NCBI RefSeq assembly: GCF_029623395.1
Contig: NZ_JAPYKK010000005.1
Location: forward strand, 62,001-126,000
DNA length: 64,000 nt
Direction of reading: 5' to 3'
DNA from: Sphingomonas echinoides
GTDB lineage: Bacteria; Pseudomonadota; Alphaproteobacteria; Sphingomonadales; Sphingomonadaceae
The notes beneath the pieces were generated by a model. The model had not been told where the DNA came from and did no database searches. It saw only the letters and a program-made list of their open reading frames with translations. Below, in pieces: positions 16,853 to 28,664 of the stretch (within the stretch, counting starts at the first letter, position 1; each line of letters opens with the position of its first letter). The translations under genes and the position numbers were made by a program.

Positions 16853-18390
16853 CAGAGCGGCTGCCCCATCGTCTGGACCTGCGCCTGGCCGAACGCATCC
16901 GAAACCTGCGCCTGTTCGCCCGCCCCATTGTCCATCAGCACGAAACTGTCCTTCGTCCCGCCGCCCTGCGACGAATTCACGACGAGCGATCCTTCCTTGA
17001 GCGCGACGCGCGTCAGGCCGCCGGGGACGACTTGCACACCCTTGGATCCTGTCAGCACAAACGGCCTGAAATCGACGTGCCGTGGCGCTAAACCGGCGTC
17101 AGCCAGTGTCGGAACCGTCGACAAAGCGAGGGTAGGTTGCGCTATATAGCGGTGCGGTTCGGCAATCAGCGCGGCGCGGAACGTCTCGATTTCCGCCTTG
17201 GTCGCGGTCGGGCCGACCAGCATCCCGTATCCGCCCGAGCCATCGACCAGCTTGACCACCACGTCCTTCAGATTGTCGAGCACGTACTTCAACGCCTGCG
17301 GTTCCCGGCAGCGCCACGTCTCGACGTTGGGCAGCTTCGGCTCGCTACCCGAATAGAACTTAACGATTTCAGGCATGTACGAGTAGATTGCCTTGTCGTC
17401 CGCGATCCCGTTCCCCGGCGCGTTGAGCAACGCGACGTTCCCCGCCGCATAGGCCGCGATCAGGCCGGGCACGCCCAGCATCGAATCCGGCCGGAACACC
17501 AATGGGTCGAGATAATCGTCGTCGATCCGCCGATAAATGACATCGACCTTCACCAGCCCGGCGATCGTCCGCATCCAGACGATGTCGTCGTCGACCACCA
17601 GATCAGCCGCCTCGACGAGCTCTACGCCCATGGAATCGGCCAGGAAACTATGCTCGTAATAGGCCGAGTTGTAATGCCCCGGGGTCAGCACGACGCACAC
17701 CGGCGAGGCGACCCCGATCGGCGCGACCGACTTCATCGTTTCCAGCAACTTATCGGGATAGGAATCAACCGCAGCCACACGGAAGGACCGGAAAAGCTCG
17801 GGGCACAACCGCAACATCGCCTCGCGGTTTTCGAGCATGTAGCTGACGCCCGAAGGGGTCCGCGCATTGTCTTCGAGCACGTAGAAATCATCGGGCCCGG
17901 TCCGCACCAGATCGATCCCGCAGATATGCGCCCAGATGTCGTGCGGTGGCCGAATCCCTGCGATTTCAGGCCGAAACTGCGGGTTGCCGAAGATCAGGTC
18001 GGCGGGCAGCACACCTTCTGCAAGGATCCGCCGCTCGCCGTAAATGTCGTGGAGAAAAGCGTTGATCGCTTCGACCCGCTGGACAAGACCCTCGGACAAC
18101 CGGTTCCATTCGTTAGCCAAAAAGATCCGCGGGACGATGTCGAATGGAATGATCCGCTCGCTCGCATCGCTCTCGCCATACACGGCGAACGTGATCCCGA
18201 GCTGGCGGAATGTCGCCTCGGCCGACTGCTGTCGACGGCGCAATTCATTGGAAGGTGTGCTCTCGATCCACTCGCCGAGTGCGGCAAGCTCCGATCGCGG
18301 GATCATGCTCCCGCTTTTGCCCATGATTTCGTCGAACGCCCGCCTTATCCCCATGTGACGATAAAGCCTCCAACTGCGTGCCGGTTCCAT
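16852..18390 (-). CDS. Circularly permuted ATP-grasp protein (COG2308)
   Basis: A 512-residue protein of the circularly permuted ATP-grasp type 2 family, predicted to form a peptide-like amide bond with ATP. Family landmarks are LRRRQQSAEATFRQLGITFAVYG near residue 60, FDIVPRIF, AINAFLHDIYGERRIL, the acidic FYVLEDNARTPSGVSYMLENRE and the C-terminal VVKLVDGSGGYGMLVGP with LALSTVPT. I start at ATG 18390 (MEPARSW); conservation begins with AFDEIMG, so ATG 18354 is also possible. A longer open frame to 18657 has no family resemblance. First gene of a three-gene operon with alpha-E and transglutaminase genes. Confidence 0.9.
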   Translation of the reverse strand: MEPARSWRLYRHMGIRRAFDEIMGKSGSMIPRSELAALGEWIESTPSNELRRRQQSAEATFRQLGITFAVYGESDASERIIPFDIVPRIFLANEWNRLSEGLVQRVEAINAFLHDIYGERRILAEGVLPADLIFGNPQFRPEIAGIRPPHDIWAHICGIDLVRTGPDDFYVLEDNARTPSGVSYMLENREAMLRLCPELFRSFRVAAVDSYPDKLLETMKSVAPIGVASPVCVVLTPGHYNSAYYEHSFLADSMGVELVEAADLVVDDDIVWMRTIAGLVKVDVIYRRIDDDYLDPLVFRPDSMLGVPGLIAAYAAGNVALLNAPGNGIADDKAIYSYMPEIVKFYSGSEPKLPNVETWRCREPQALKYVLDNLKDVVVKLVDGSGGYGMLVGPTATKAEIETFRAALIAEPHRYIAQPTLALSTVPTLADAGLAPRHVDFRPFVLTGSKGVQVVPGGLTRVALKEGSLVVNSSQGGGTKDSFVLMDNGAGEQAQVSDAFGQAQVQTMGQPL

Positions 18391-18463
18391 GCTGCGATGG
18401 ATTGTTGCGTCGCACAAGGGGATATTACGTCTGAAAGAGCGTTCAACCGCGCTGGGCGCGCAA

Positions 18464-19315
18464 TCAGTGCTTTCGTTGCGCCCCGCGGGCAACGGCATAG
18501 TCCGCCTTGGCCGAAGCGACGATTCGCGGAAGTACCGTTGGGTCGACGAACGCGTCCGCCTGCCCCGCGTCCCGGCGTTGGGCCCGCTCAACGACTTCGG
18601 CGATCTCCGGATGCATCGGCAGTACGATGTCAGCCTTGACTGCGGACAACCGCGCAAAGCTTCGGCGATAATCCGAATCGATCGTCGGATAGGCCCGGTT
18701 GCCGTACAAATGGTTCCCCGCCACCGTGATGCTGCAGGGAAACACCACGCGAAGCGTCCGTCGTCCGTCGACGATCGGCAAGAGCCAAGTCGTACAGCCG
18801 GCGGTATGTCCCGGTGTCAGCATCGCCGTCACGCTGACATCCCCGGTGCGGACCTGTTCCCCATCGCGGATCACGCGGTCGACCGGAACGGGCGGAAAGC
18901 GGGTGTACCCGTTGTCATTGTCCGCCTCATGCCGCCCGCGGCGCAGCGCGCTCGCATCGCCCGCCGAGGCGGCGAGCTTCGCGCCGCTCCACCGCCGGAG
19001 TTCAGCGAAGCCGGCCGCATGGTCGAAGTGCGCGTGCGAGTTGAGGATCCACGTCACTTGCCGCGGCCGCACCCCGATCGTCGCAAGGTTGCGTTCGACC
19101 TGCCACGCGTCTCCCGCCATCGGCCCGCTGAGAAGGATCGTCCCCTCGCGCGCAACGATCGCATAGACCGCGAGCCCGCGTGTGCCGACGTACCACACCG
19201 GCCCCGCGACATGGAACGGCTTGATCGGTTGCGACCAGGATGGAGGCGACTCGATCGCGCCGCCGGTCAGCAGCAACACCGGCGCGACGAGTGCGGACAG
19301 AAGACGGCGTTTCAT
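18464..19315 (-). CDS. Subclass-B3-like metallo-beta-lactamase fold hydrolase
   Basis: A 283-residue exported metallo-hydrolase (signal peptide at residues 1-20). The zinc motif is SHAHFDHAAG (HxHxDH). The next metal His is in TPGHTAGCTTW and a further one in VLPMHPE, matching the six-ligand B3 pattern. The segment NRAYPTIDSDYRRSFARL is also characteristic of subclass B3 beta-lactamases and their relatives. Whether it hydrolyses beta-lactams cannot be told from sequence; several environmental B3-like proteins have weak or other activities. Its ATG overlaps the dsbD stop by four bases (19312-19315), so it is co-translated with dsbD, a periplasmic thiol-redox enzyme. Confidence 0.88.
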   Translation of the reverse strand: MKRRLLSALVAPVLLLTGGAIESPPSWSQPIKPFHVAGPVWYVGTRGLAVYAIVAREGTILLSGPMAGDAWQVERNLATIGVRPRQVTWILNSHAHFDHAAGFAELRRWSGAKLAASAGDASALRRGRHEADNDNGYTRFPPVPVDRVIRDGEQVRTGDVSVTAMLTPGHTAGCTTWLLPIVDGRRTLRVVFPCSITVAGNHLYGNRAYPTIDSDYRRSFARLSAVKADIVLPMHPEIAEVVERAQRRDAGQADAFVDPTVLPRIVASAKADYAVARGAQRKH

Positions 19316-21384
19316 AGCCCGGCGAGCATCGCAGACGTCAACACCTGCGGCAATACGCGCGGTTCGGCAGCATTTGGCGCGTAATAGAGATACAACGGCA
19401 CCCCGGCGCGATTATGCGTTTCGATAAAGCGCCCCATCACCGGATCGCCATTGGTCCAGTCGCCGATCAGCACCGCAACCTTGTGATCGGCAAATGCCTT
19501 GCGTGTCGTATCGGTCTCGATCGCTGCTTTCTCGTTGACCTTGCACGTCAGGCACCAGTCCGCGGTGAAGTAAACGAACACCGGTCGCCCCGCCTGCCGC
19601 AGCGCCGCCAGCCGCGCCTCCGTGAAGGGTTCCGCCCCCCCCGGAACCGTCGCCGACGCCACCGTATCGGGACGTCGCCCGCCGATCAGCCAGACGCTAG
19701 CGGCAACCGTCGCCAACAGCAGCACGCCGATCCCCGCGCCGATCGCCCGCCCCTTCTTCTGCCGCGCACCGCCGACCCACAGCAGCACCGCGAACAGCAG
19801 CGCGACGACCAGGCCGATCGCCATTCCGTCGACGCCCGCCTCATGCCCTAGCACCCACGCCAGCGCGATCGCAGTCAACCACATCGGGATCGCGAGAATT
19901 CGGCGGAACGTCTCCATCCATAGGCCCGGCTTGGGCAAGCGCCGCCGTAGCGCCGGCACGAAGCCAAGCGCAAGAAACGGCAATGCAAGTCCGATCCCCA
20001 ACCCAGCAAACACCGCCAGCGCCGCGCCCCATGGCAGCACCAGTGCCGCCCCCAGCGCAGCGCCCATGAACGGCCCGGTGCACGGCGTCGCGATGAACGC
20101 CGCCAGCGCCCCGGTTGCGAAAGCACCGCCCGCACCGCCGCTACGGTTGACGAAGGCAGGCGTCGGAATCTCGAACAATCCGCTGAGGTTGAGCGACAAG
20201 GCCACCGTCAACAGCAACAGTACGACGATCGCCCGGGGATCCTGCAACTGGAAGGCCCAGCCAACCGCCGTCCCCCCGGCGCGCAGCGCGAGGATCACGC
20301 CGCCCAGCCCGACGCACACCGAAACAACGCCAGCAGCGTAAGCCAGTGCTTCCTGCCGCGCGTGCCGCTCGTCGAGGTGCCCGCGCGCGAGACTCAACGC
20401 CTTCAAACTGAGGATCGGGAAGACACAGGGCATGATGTTGAGAATCAACCCGCCTAGCATCGCGCCGGCAAAGGCGATCAGCGTCGCGCTCAGGACGCTT
20501 GCCCCACCGAGGCCCGCCGCCGTGGCGGGCGTCCCTGCGGAGGCGGCAACCGTCCCCGCGCCAGCCGTTACGACCAACCCCTGTTGGGCGCCGATCTGCA
20601 ATACCCCCTGAACCGGTCCCGTACTCGCCGCCGGGCTCGCCGCCGCCTTGGTCTCGATCACGATGCGGTCGCCATCCTGCGTGATCGTCTGTGGGGCGGC
20701 GTAATCCATCACCCCCGTCGTGATCGGGTAGAAATACGTCTGCCCCAATGCCGCTCCGGCCGGATAGGGGATCGCGATCCGAACGCGCCCGTTGCTCAAC
20801 TGGAACGTCGCTTTTGCATCGAGCGGCTTGGGCACCGCCCGGCGCCACGCATCGAACCGCGCGCGCGTATCCGGCGCGATCGTGCCGTCGCCGACGACCA
20901 GATCGATCGCAAGTTCCGCCGATTCGGGAACGCAGACTTCCGCCGAGCAGACGAGGTAGTTGGTCTTCAACCGAACCGGCAACGCCGTGCCGATCGCCAA
21001 TCCGCCTGGTATCTTGAGCGTCACGAGCGGCGCATAGGGCTTTTCGAAGACGTAATTCATCAAGTCCGCGACGATCAGCCGCCCCGGCACCGGATAGGCG
21101 GGCTCGCTCGCAACCACGCCCTTCGGCAGCGTCCAGTCGAGCTTCGCGGGAAAGCCCGCATCGCCCGGATTCTGCCAATATCCATGCCACCCGGGCGCGG
21201 GCACGCTTTCCAGCGCGAGCGTGACGGTCTGCCCAGGGGCCGGCGTGCGACTTTCTGCGACCAGCGTGATCTTCAGATGCGCACCGGATCCAATCGGATC
21301 GAGCGTCGCCGCACTGGCTTGCGCGCTACTGCTAAAAACAAGCAGCGCAAGCAGCGTAACAACGACGTCATGAAACCAGCGCAT
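19312..21384 (-). CDS. dsbD: Protein-disulfide reductase DsbD
   Basis: A 690-residue inner-membrane protein that carries electrons from cytoplasmic thioredoxin to the periplasm. After a signal peptide (ending SSSAQASA) comes the N-terminal DsbD alpha domain with WHGYWQNPGDAGFP and the cysteine pair region NYLVCSAEVCVPESAEL. Then comes a CcdA-like membrane domain (NIMPCVFPILSLK and TPCTGPFMGAALG hold the two intramembrane cysteines). The C-terminal thioredoxin domain has FTADWCLTCKVNEK (CxxC). The start is at 21384 (MRWFHDVV); an open frame extends far upstream but lies antisense to the phosphatase gene. It is coupled to the downstream B3-like hydrolase. Confidence 0.93.
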   Translation of the reverse strand: MRWFHDVVVTLLALLVFSSSAQASAATLDPIGSGAHLKITLVAESRTPAPGQTVTLALESVPAPGWHGYWQNPGDAGFPAKLDWTLPKGVVASEPAYPVPGRLIVADLMNYVFEKPYAPLVTLKIPGGLAIGTALPVRLKTNYLVCSAEVCVPESAELAIDLVVGDGTIAPDTRARFDAWRRAVPKPLDAKATFQLSNGRVRIAIPYPAGAALGQTYFYPITTGVMDYAAPQTITQDGDRIVIETKAAASPAASTGPVQGVLQIGAQQGLVVTAGAGTVAASAGTPATAAGLGGASVLSATLIAFAGAMLGGLILNIMPCVFPILSLKALSLARGHLDERHARQEALAYAAGVVSVCVGLGGVILALRAGGTAVGWAFQLQDPRAIVVLLLLTVALSLNLSGLFEIPTPAFVNRSGGAGGAFATGALAAFIATPCTGPFMGAALGAALVLPWGAALAVFAGLGIGLALPFLALGFVPALRRRLPKPGLWMETFRRILAIPMWLTAIALAWVLGHEAGVDGMAIGLVVALLFAVLLWVGGARQKKGRAIGAGIGVLLLATVAASVWLIGGRRPDTVASATVPGGAEPFTEARLAALRQAGRPVFVYFTADWCLTCKVNEKAAIETDTTRKAFADHKVAVLIGDWTNGDPVMGRFIETHNRAGVPLYLYYAPNAAEPRVLPQVLTSAMLAGL

Positions 21385-21459
21385 CGCACATCCTTGTCGA
21401 GCTCGAACCCTCGGGCCATAGCGGCGAAATCGGCCCGCCGTCCAACTCGGAGAATTCGT

Positions 21460-23133
21460 TTGAACCGCTACGCGTCCATCCTGGCGATCGCTTTCAGCCT
21501 GGCCAGTGTTCCGATCGCCGCGAAGACCGCGCCAGCCCCCGCCCCGCAGGCGGCCGCAGCCGCGACTCCCGCTCCGAACACGCCGCCCAAGCTGATCGTC
21601 GCGATCTCGGTCGATCAATTCTCCGCCGACCTGTTCGGCGAATATCGCGGCAGCTTCACTGGCGGTCTTGCACGGCTGCAGAAGGGCGCCGTGTTCCCCA
21701 GCGGCTATCAAAGCCATGCCGCGACCGAGACGTGCCCCGGCCATTCGACCATCCTGACCGGCTTCCGTCCCGAACATACCGGCATCATCGCGAACACCTG
21801 GACCGACCTCGGCGTCGCACGCGAGGACAAGCAGGTCTATTGCGCGGAAGACGAAACCGTTCCCGGCACCGACCACACCGGCACCTACACCGTCTCGGAC
21901 AAGCATTTGCTCGTACCCACGCTTGGCGAACGGATGAAGGCCGCCAACCCTAAAGTGCGAGTCGTGTCGGTCGCGGGCAAGGACCGCGCGGCGGTTATGA
22001 TGGGCGGCCACAATGTCGACGAGCTCTGGTGGTGGAACGGCAAGGCGATGGTCAGCTACGCCGGGCGCGCAACCCCGCCCGTCGTCGCGCGCGCCAACGC
22101 TGCGATCGCCGCCCGCATCGCCGCGCCGCAAGCCGCGCTCGAGGTACCGCAACAGTGCAAGGCGCACGACGTCGCCATCCCGATCGGCGGCGGCAAGACG
22201 GTGGGCGCAGGCCATTTCGCGCGGGAAGCCGGCAACGCCAGCGCCTTCCGTGCCTCGCCCGCGTTCGACGGCGCGATCGTCGCGCTGGCGGCTGGCTTGG
22301 TGCAAGACATGAAGCTCGGCCAAGGCGACACCACCGACATTATCGACGTAGGCGCTTCCGCCACCGATTATGTCGGCCACACCTTTGGCACCGAAGGCGC
22401 GGAGATGTGCATCCAGCTCCAGCAACTCGACGCCACGCTTGGTTCGTTTTTTGACGTCCTCGATTCCACCGGCGTCGATTATGAAGTCGTGTTGACCGCG
22501 GATCATGGCGGCAACGACATCCCCGAACGCGAAATCAATGCCGGCTTGCCGGAAGCGCAGCGTGCGCGGGTCGCCCTCGCGCCCGCGGTGGCTGGCAAGG
22601 CGATTGCGGCGAAGCTCGGGATCGGAAAGCCCGTGCTGTTCGGCGACATTCCCAACGGCGACGTCTACATCGCGCGCGACCTCACCCCTGCCCAGCGCAA
22701 GGCCGTACAGGACGCGGCAATCGCTTATTACAAGGCTGATCCGCAAGTTGCCGAGGTCTTCACTGCGGCACAAATTGCGGCCACCCCGACACCGAAAGGA
22801 CCGCCGGAGCGCTGGACCCTGTTGCAGCGTGCACGCGCATCTTACCGAGCCGGTCGCTCGGGCGAATTGCTGGTCCTGCTCAAGCCGCGCGTCACGCCGA
22901 TCCCCGATCCGACCAAGGGCTATGTTGCGACCCACGGCAGCCCGTATGACTATGATCGCCGCGTACCGATCCTGTTCTGGCGCAAGGGAATGACCGGGTT
23001 CGAACATCCCGCCGGGATCGAGACGGTGGATATTGCACCGACGCTTGCTAATCAGATCGGGTTGAAGATCGCGGCACCCCGGATGGACGGAAAGTGCCTC
23101 GATCTCAGCAAGGCCGGAGCGCCGTGCGCTTGA
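21460..23133 (+). CDS. PafA/SPAP-type alkaline phosphatase
   Basis: A 557-residue exported alkaline phosphatase of the PafA type, closely resembling the structurally known Sphingomonas enzyme SPAP in length and motifs. Metal and substrate residues are visible in order: Asp in AISVDQFSADLF, the Thr nucleophile in ATETCPGHSTIL, Asn in GIIANTW, the Lys-x-Arg pair in AGKDRAAV, Asp and His in ASATDYVGH, Asp-His in LTADHGG, and His in ATHGSPYDYD. I start at TTG 21460 because GGAG lies seven bases upstream and a signal peptide (LNRYASILAIAFSLA) follows; ATG 21370 is in frame too but overlaps dsbD. It is divergent from dsbD. The Thr nucleophile, Lys-x-Arg pair and cysteines fit broad monoesterase activity. 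Confidence 0.93.
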   Translation: MNRYASILAIAFSLASVPIAAKTAPAPAPQAAAAATPAPNTPPKLIVAISVDQFSADLFGEYRGSFTGGLARLQKGAVFPSGYQSHAATETCPGHSTILTGFRPEHTGIIANTWTDLGVAREDKQVYCAEDETVPGTDHTGTYTVSDKHLLVPTLGERMKAANPKVRVVSVAGKDRAAVMMGGHNVDELWWWNGKAMVSYAGRATPPVVARANAAIAARIAAPQAALEVPQQCKAHDVAIPIGGGKTVGAGHFAREAGNASAFRASPAFDGAIVALAAGLVQDMKLGQGDTTDIIDVGASATDYVGHTFGTEGAEMCIQLQQLDATLGSFFDVLDSTGVDYEVVLTADHGGNDIPEREINAGLPEAQRARVALAPAVAGKAIAAKLGIGKPVLFGDIPNGDVYIARDLTPAQRKAVQDAAIAYYKADPQVAEVFTAAQIAATPTPKGPPERWTLLQRARASYRAGRSGELLVLLKPRVTPIPDPTKGYVATHGSPYDYDRRVPILFWRKGMTGFEHPAGIETVDIAPTLANQIGLKIAAPRMDGKCLDLSKAGAPCA

Positions 23134-23242
23134 CAGGGTGGCCCGTGCCCGGCCCCGTTGGCTGCGCCGTACGGGCTATTCCGTAATCGCGTCGTGACGG
23201 GGCAAGGGTATCATTGCGCAACCGTCACGATGGAGCCGCGCC

Positions 23243-23620
23243 ATGCCATCCTTGCACCCGATCCATGTCGCCCTGCACGGAACCGGCGGGGACGTCGATA
23301 TATCGGGAACGTGGCGGAACGAACTCGGCTCGTTCATGCTGATCGAACAGGTCGGACCGTTGCTGTCGGGGATGTACACGAGCACGGTGAGCGGGGACGC
23401 TTCGAGCACGTCCGGTCCGCTGCAAGGCTCGGTCGACGGGCAACAGGTGGCGTTCCTCGTCCACTGGACCGAATTTCAGGCGATCACCGCTTGGGTCGGG
23501 CGGCTGGACGAAGGCTCTGATGAACTCGTGATGCTATGGCAGATGACGAGCCAGACCGATCCCGGGCAGGCATGGGCCTCGATCAACGCGGGGGCGGATA
23601 CTTTCTCGCGGATCCCGTGA
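23243..23620 (+). CDS. Avidin/streptavidin family protein
   Basis: A 125-residue single-domain protein matching the avidin beta-barrel along its whole length. It has ISGTWRNELGS (streptavidin N23, L25 and S27 correspond to N26, L28 and S30). LSGMYTSTVSG supplies the Y43, S45 and V47 counterparts. Four Trp at 75, 84, 99 and 111 correspond to W79, W92, W108 and W120, Thr82 to T90, and Asp119 in GADTF to D128. S88 becomes Ala and L110 becomes Met. Family members bind biotin very tightly, so biotin binding is predicted. There is no signal peptide from the only ATG available, which is unusual. Downstream is a convergent beta-helix gene. Confidence 0.85.
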   Translation: MPSLHPIHVALHGTGGDVDISGTWRNELGSFMLIEQVGPLLSGMYTSTVSGDASSTSGPLQGSVDGQQVAFLVHWTEFQAITAWVGRLDEGSDELVMLWQMTSQTDPGQAWASINAGADTFSRIP

Positions 23621-23630
23621 CCAGGATCGT

Positions 23631-24563
23631 TCAGCGCCGCTCGAACGCCCGCACGCCCGGGCCAAGCCTGTTGTTGCCGATCCCGAGGGGAGCGTGGCTA
23701 TAGTCGGCGACGAACGCAGGACTGCGGCTTTCACCCGGCGCAAGCGATGCTTCGTTTGTTTCGACGCGCAAACCCTTTGACGGATAGGTCCGGGCTTCCG
23801 CGCCTACGACCACGAAACCCGTCCAATTCTCCTTGTTGCGTCCCTGGACGAAGATATTGCGCGCAATCACCCCGGTCGCCCCTTCGGGCAGGTCGATCAT
23901 GTAATTCGTCTTCGTCCCGCGCGTGTCGTCGAAGCTGTCGTCCGTGATCGTCACATTGGGCACGCGGAGCTTGACGTAGTGCCCACCCGTCCCGCGTTCG
24001 AAGCGGCTGTGGGTGATCGTTACGCTGCCCTGATTGGCGAGATAGATCGCATGCGCGCAATCGGTCGACTGGTCGCACTGGCCAAGACCGGCGAAGCTGG
24101 AATGGTCGATCACGATCTTCTGTCCGGAAGGATGGCCACCCAGAATGCCTTCCTGGCTATCGAGGAACGTCGCGTTGCGGACGGTCAGGTCACCGATCTC
24201 GGTCCGGATCCCCGCGCCGTTGCCGTCTGCGACGCGCATGCCGCGAAAGACGATCCCGTCGACCGTCGAGCCCTGCCCGCGCAACACGAACGCCGCCTTG
24301 CCCTCGCACGTCGTGCCCTCGAAAATCACGCTGCCCGGGGTGGCCGCCTTGAACGTGATGACCCCGCCCGCTTGCACGGTACATTGATGATAGGTCCCGG
24401 GCGCGATGAGGATCGTCGCCGTCCCCATCCGGACCGATTGCACCGCGGCATCGATCGTCTCGAAACTCTGCCCGGTCTCTACGATCGTGAACGCCGCGCG
24501 GGGCGGGGCCGCGTCTGCGGGCGCGGCCAGCGCCAGAGCGAAAAGCGGCAACAATCGACGCAT
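23631..24563 (-). CDS. Secreted right-handed parallel beta-helix protein
   Basis: A 310-residue exported protein (signal peptide ending PADAAPP) built of parallel beta-helix coils, seen in repeated short strands such as VITFKAATPGSVIFEG, LTVRNATFLDS, VTITHSRFERG and VTITDDSFDD. Proteins with this fold are often polysaccharide lyases or hydrolases, but I see no clear catalytic set for pectate lyases. Cysteines in HQCTV, TTCEG and GQCDQSTDCAH may form disulfides. It ends 10 bases from the avidin-family gene (convergent) and is divergent from the antiporter gene. Function is not assigned. Confidence 0.82.
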   Translation of the reverse strand: MRRLLPLFALALAAPADAAPPRAAFTIVETGQSFETIDAAVQSVRMGTATILIAPGTYHQCTVQAGGVITFKAATPGSVIFEGTTCEGKAAFVLRGQGSTVDGIVFRGMRVADGNGAGIRTEIGDLTVRNATFLDSQEGILGGHPSGQKIVIDHSSFAGLGQCDQSTDCAHAIYLANQGSVTITHSRFERGTGGHYVKLRVPNVTITDDSFDDTRGTKTNYMIDLPEGATGVIARNIFVQGRNKENWTGFVVVGAEARTYPSKGLRVETNEASLAPGESRSPAFVADYSHAPLGIGNNRLGPGVRAFERR

Positions 24564-24739
24564 TGGAAGAACTCCTCATCTCCCTCCTGCCCGCCACGCG
24601 CAACGACAGGAAGGGCGAAAGGAGGTTAACGGCAGACTGTCCAGCGCTGGCACGGTTTGCGTCATGTTGCCCAAACCGTGGCGTCATCGTACAGCGCGCC
24701 GCAAAGGCCGGGGGAAATCGGCCTGTCGGGGGGAAATCG

Positions 24740-25935
24740 ATGCACGCAATGTCGCCGACCGAGGTGTTTCTCCTCGCGATGCTGCTGATCTTCAGCGTGC
24801 CGTATCTGGTCTGGCGGTTCGCGCGGACGGACTATTGGGCCCCACTCGTCGTCGTCCAGATCATCGGCGGAATCCTGTTGGGTCCGGGCGTGCTCGGCGC
24901 CTTCTTCCCGGGCTATTACGCACTCGTTTTCACCCCGGCGACGATCGGGTCGCTCAACGGCGTCGCTTGGTGGGCCGTGATGCTGTTCGTGTGGATCGCC
25001 GGAATCGAACTCGACCTGGGTGAGGCATGGCGGCGGCGCGGCGAAACCAGCGTGACGGCCGGATTTGCGCTTGCCACTCCGCTGCTTGCCGGGAGCGCGG
25101 CCGCGCTGCTGATGCTGCGCTATCCCGGCTGGGCCGGGCCGTCGGGAGCGACATGGCAGGTCGTGCTCGGCATTGGCATGGCATGCGCCGTTACCGCCTT
25201 GCCGATCCTAGTGCTGTTTCTCGAAAAGCTCGATATCCTCCGCGCGCCGCTTGGCCAACGGACGCTACGCTATGCCAGCCTCGATGACATCGCGATCTGG
25301 GGCGTGCTTGCGCTGATCCTGCTCGATTGGGAGCGGGTCGGGCGGCAGGCGGCGTTCCTCGTCGGCTTTGCGGCAGCGACCTGGGCGGTCCGTCGACTGA
25401 TGGCGGCGATCGCCGAGACCGACCGCTGGTACGTCAGCCTGATCTGGCTCGCGCTGTGCGGGTTCGCGGCGGACTGGGCGGGGCTGCACTTCATGGTCGG
25501 CGCGTTCCTCGCGGGCGCGGTGCTCGACGGAAACCTGTTCGATCGCGCGCGGATGGACCAGTTCCGCCACTTCGTGCTGCTCGCGATCATGCCGGTGTTC
25601 TTCCTATCGACCGGGTTGCGCACGCAGTTCCAGGTCGGCGGCGGCGCGGTGTTTGCGGCGGCGGCGTTGCTGCTCGTGGCGTCGGTCGGCGGCAAGCTGC
25701 TCGGGGTTCAGATCGCCGGGCGGCTGCTCAAATGGGGCAAGGGCGAAGCGAGCACGATCGGCTGGCTGCTTCAGACCAAGGCGCTGATCATGATCATCTT
25801 CGTCAACATCCTGCTCGACAAGAAGATCATCACCAACGACGCGTTTACCGCGCTCTTGTTGATGGCGATCGGCTCGACGATGCTGACGATCCCGATGGTG
25901 ACACCGCGGTTGCGGGCGCTGGGGCGCGCCGCGCT

Positions 25936-25939
<4 letters not shown>
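24740..25939 (+). CDS. Cation:proton antiporter (KefB/NhaP-like, CPA2 type)
   Basis: A 399-residue inner-membrane antiporter with about eleven to twelve hydrophobic segments. [11 protein letters not shown] near residue 44, the [12 protein letters not shown] turn and [16 protein letters not shown] (the Asp-Asp pair typical of CPA2 exchangers) support the call. There is no C-terminal TrkA-N domain. The ATG at 24740 follows a GGGGGG stretch; an open frame to 24563 lacks a plausible start and is cytosolic in character. The ion specificity (Na, K or other) is not readable. It converges on metH, overlapping its stop by four bases. Confidence 0.88.
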
Positions 25940-28653
<2,714 letters not shown>

Positions 28654-28664
28654 TACTTTTCCTT

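Noticed and set aside
20584-21369. Upstream extension of the alkaline phosphatase frame
   Set aside because: It is antisense to dsbD and lacks any conserved domain; the ribosome site and signal peptide indicate TTG 21460.
21385-23007. Upstream extension of the dsbD frame to a 1231-residue protein
   Set aside because: It runs antisense through the alkaline phosphatase and has no relation to DsbD; the signal peptide starts at 21384.
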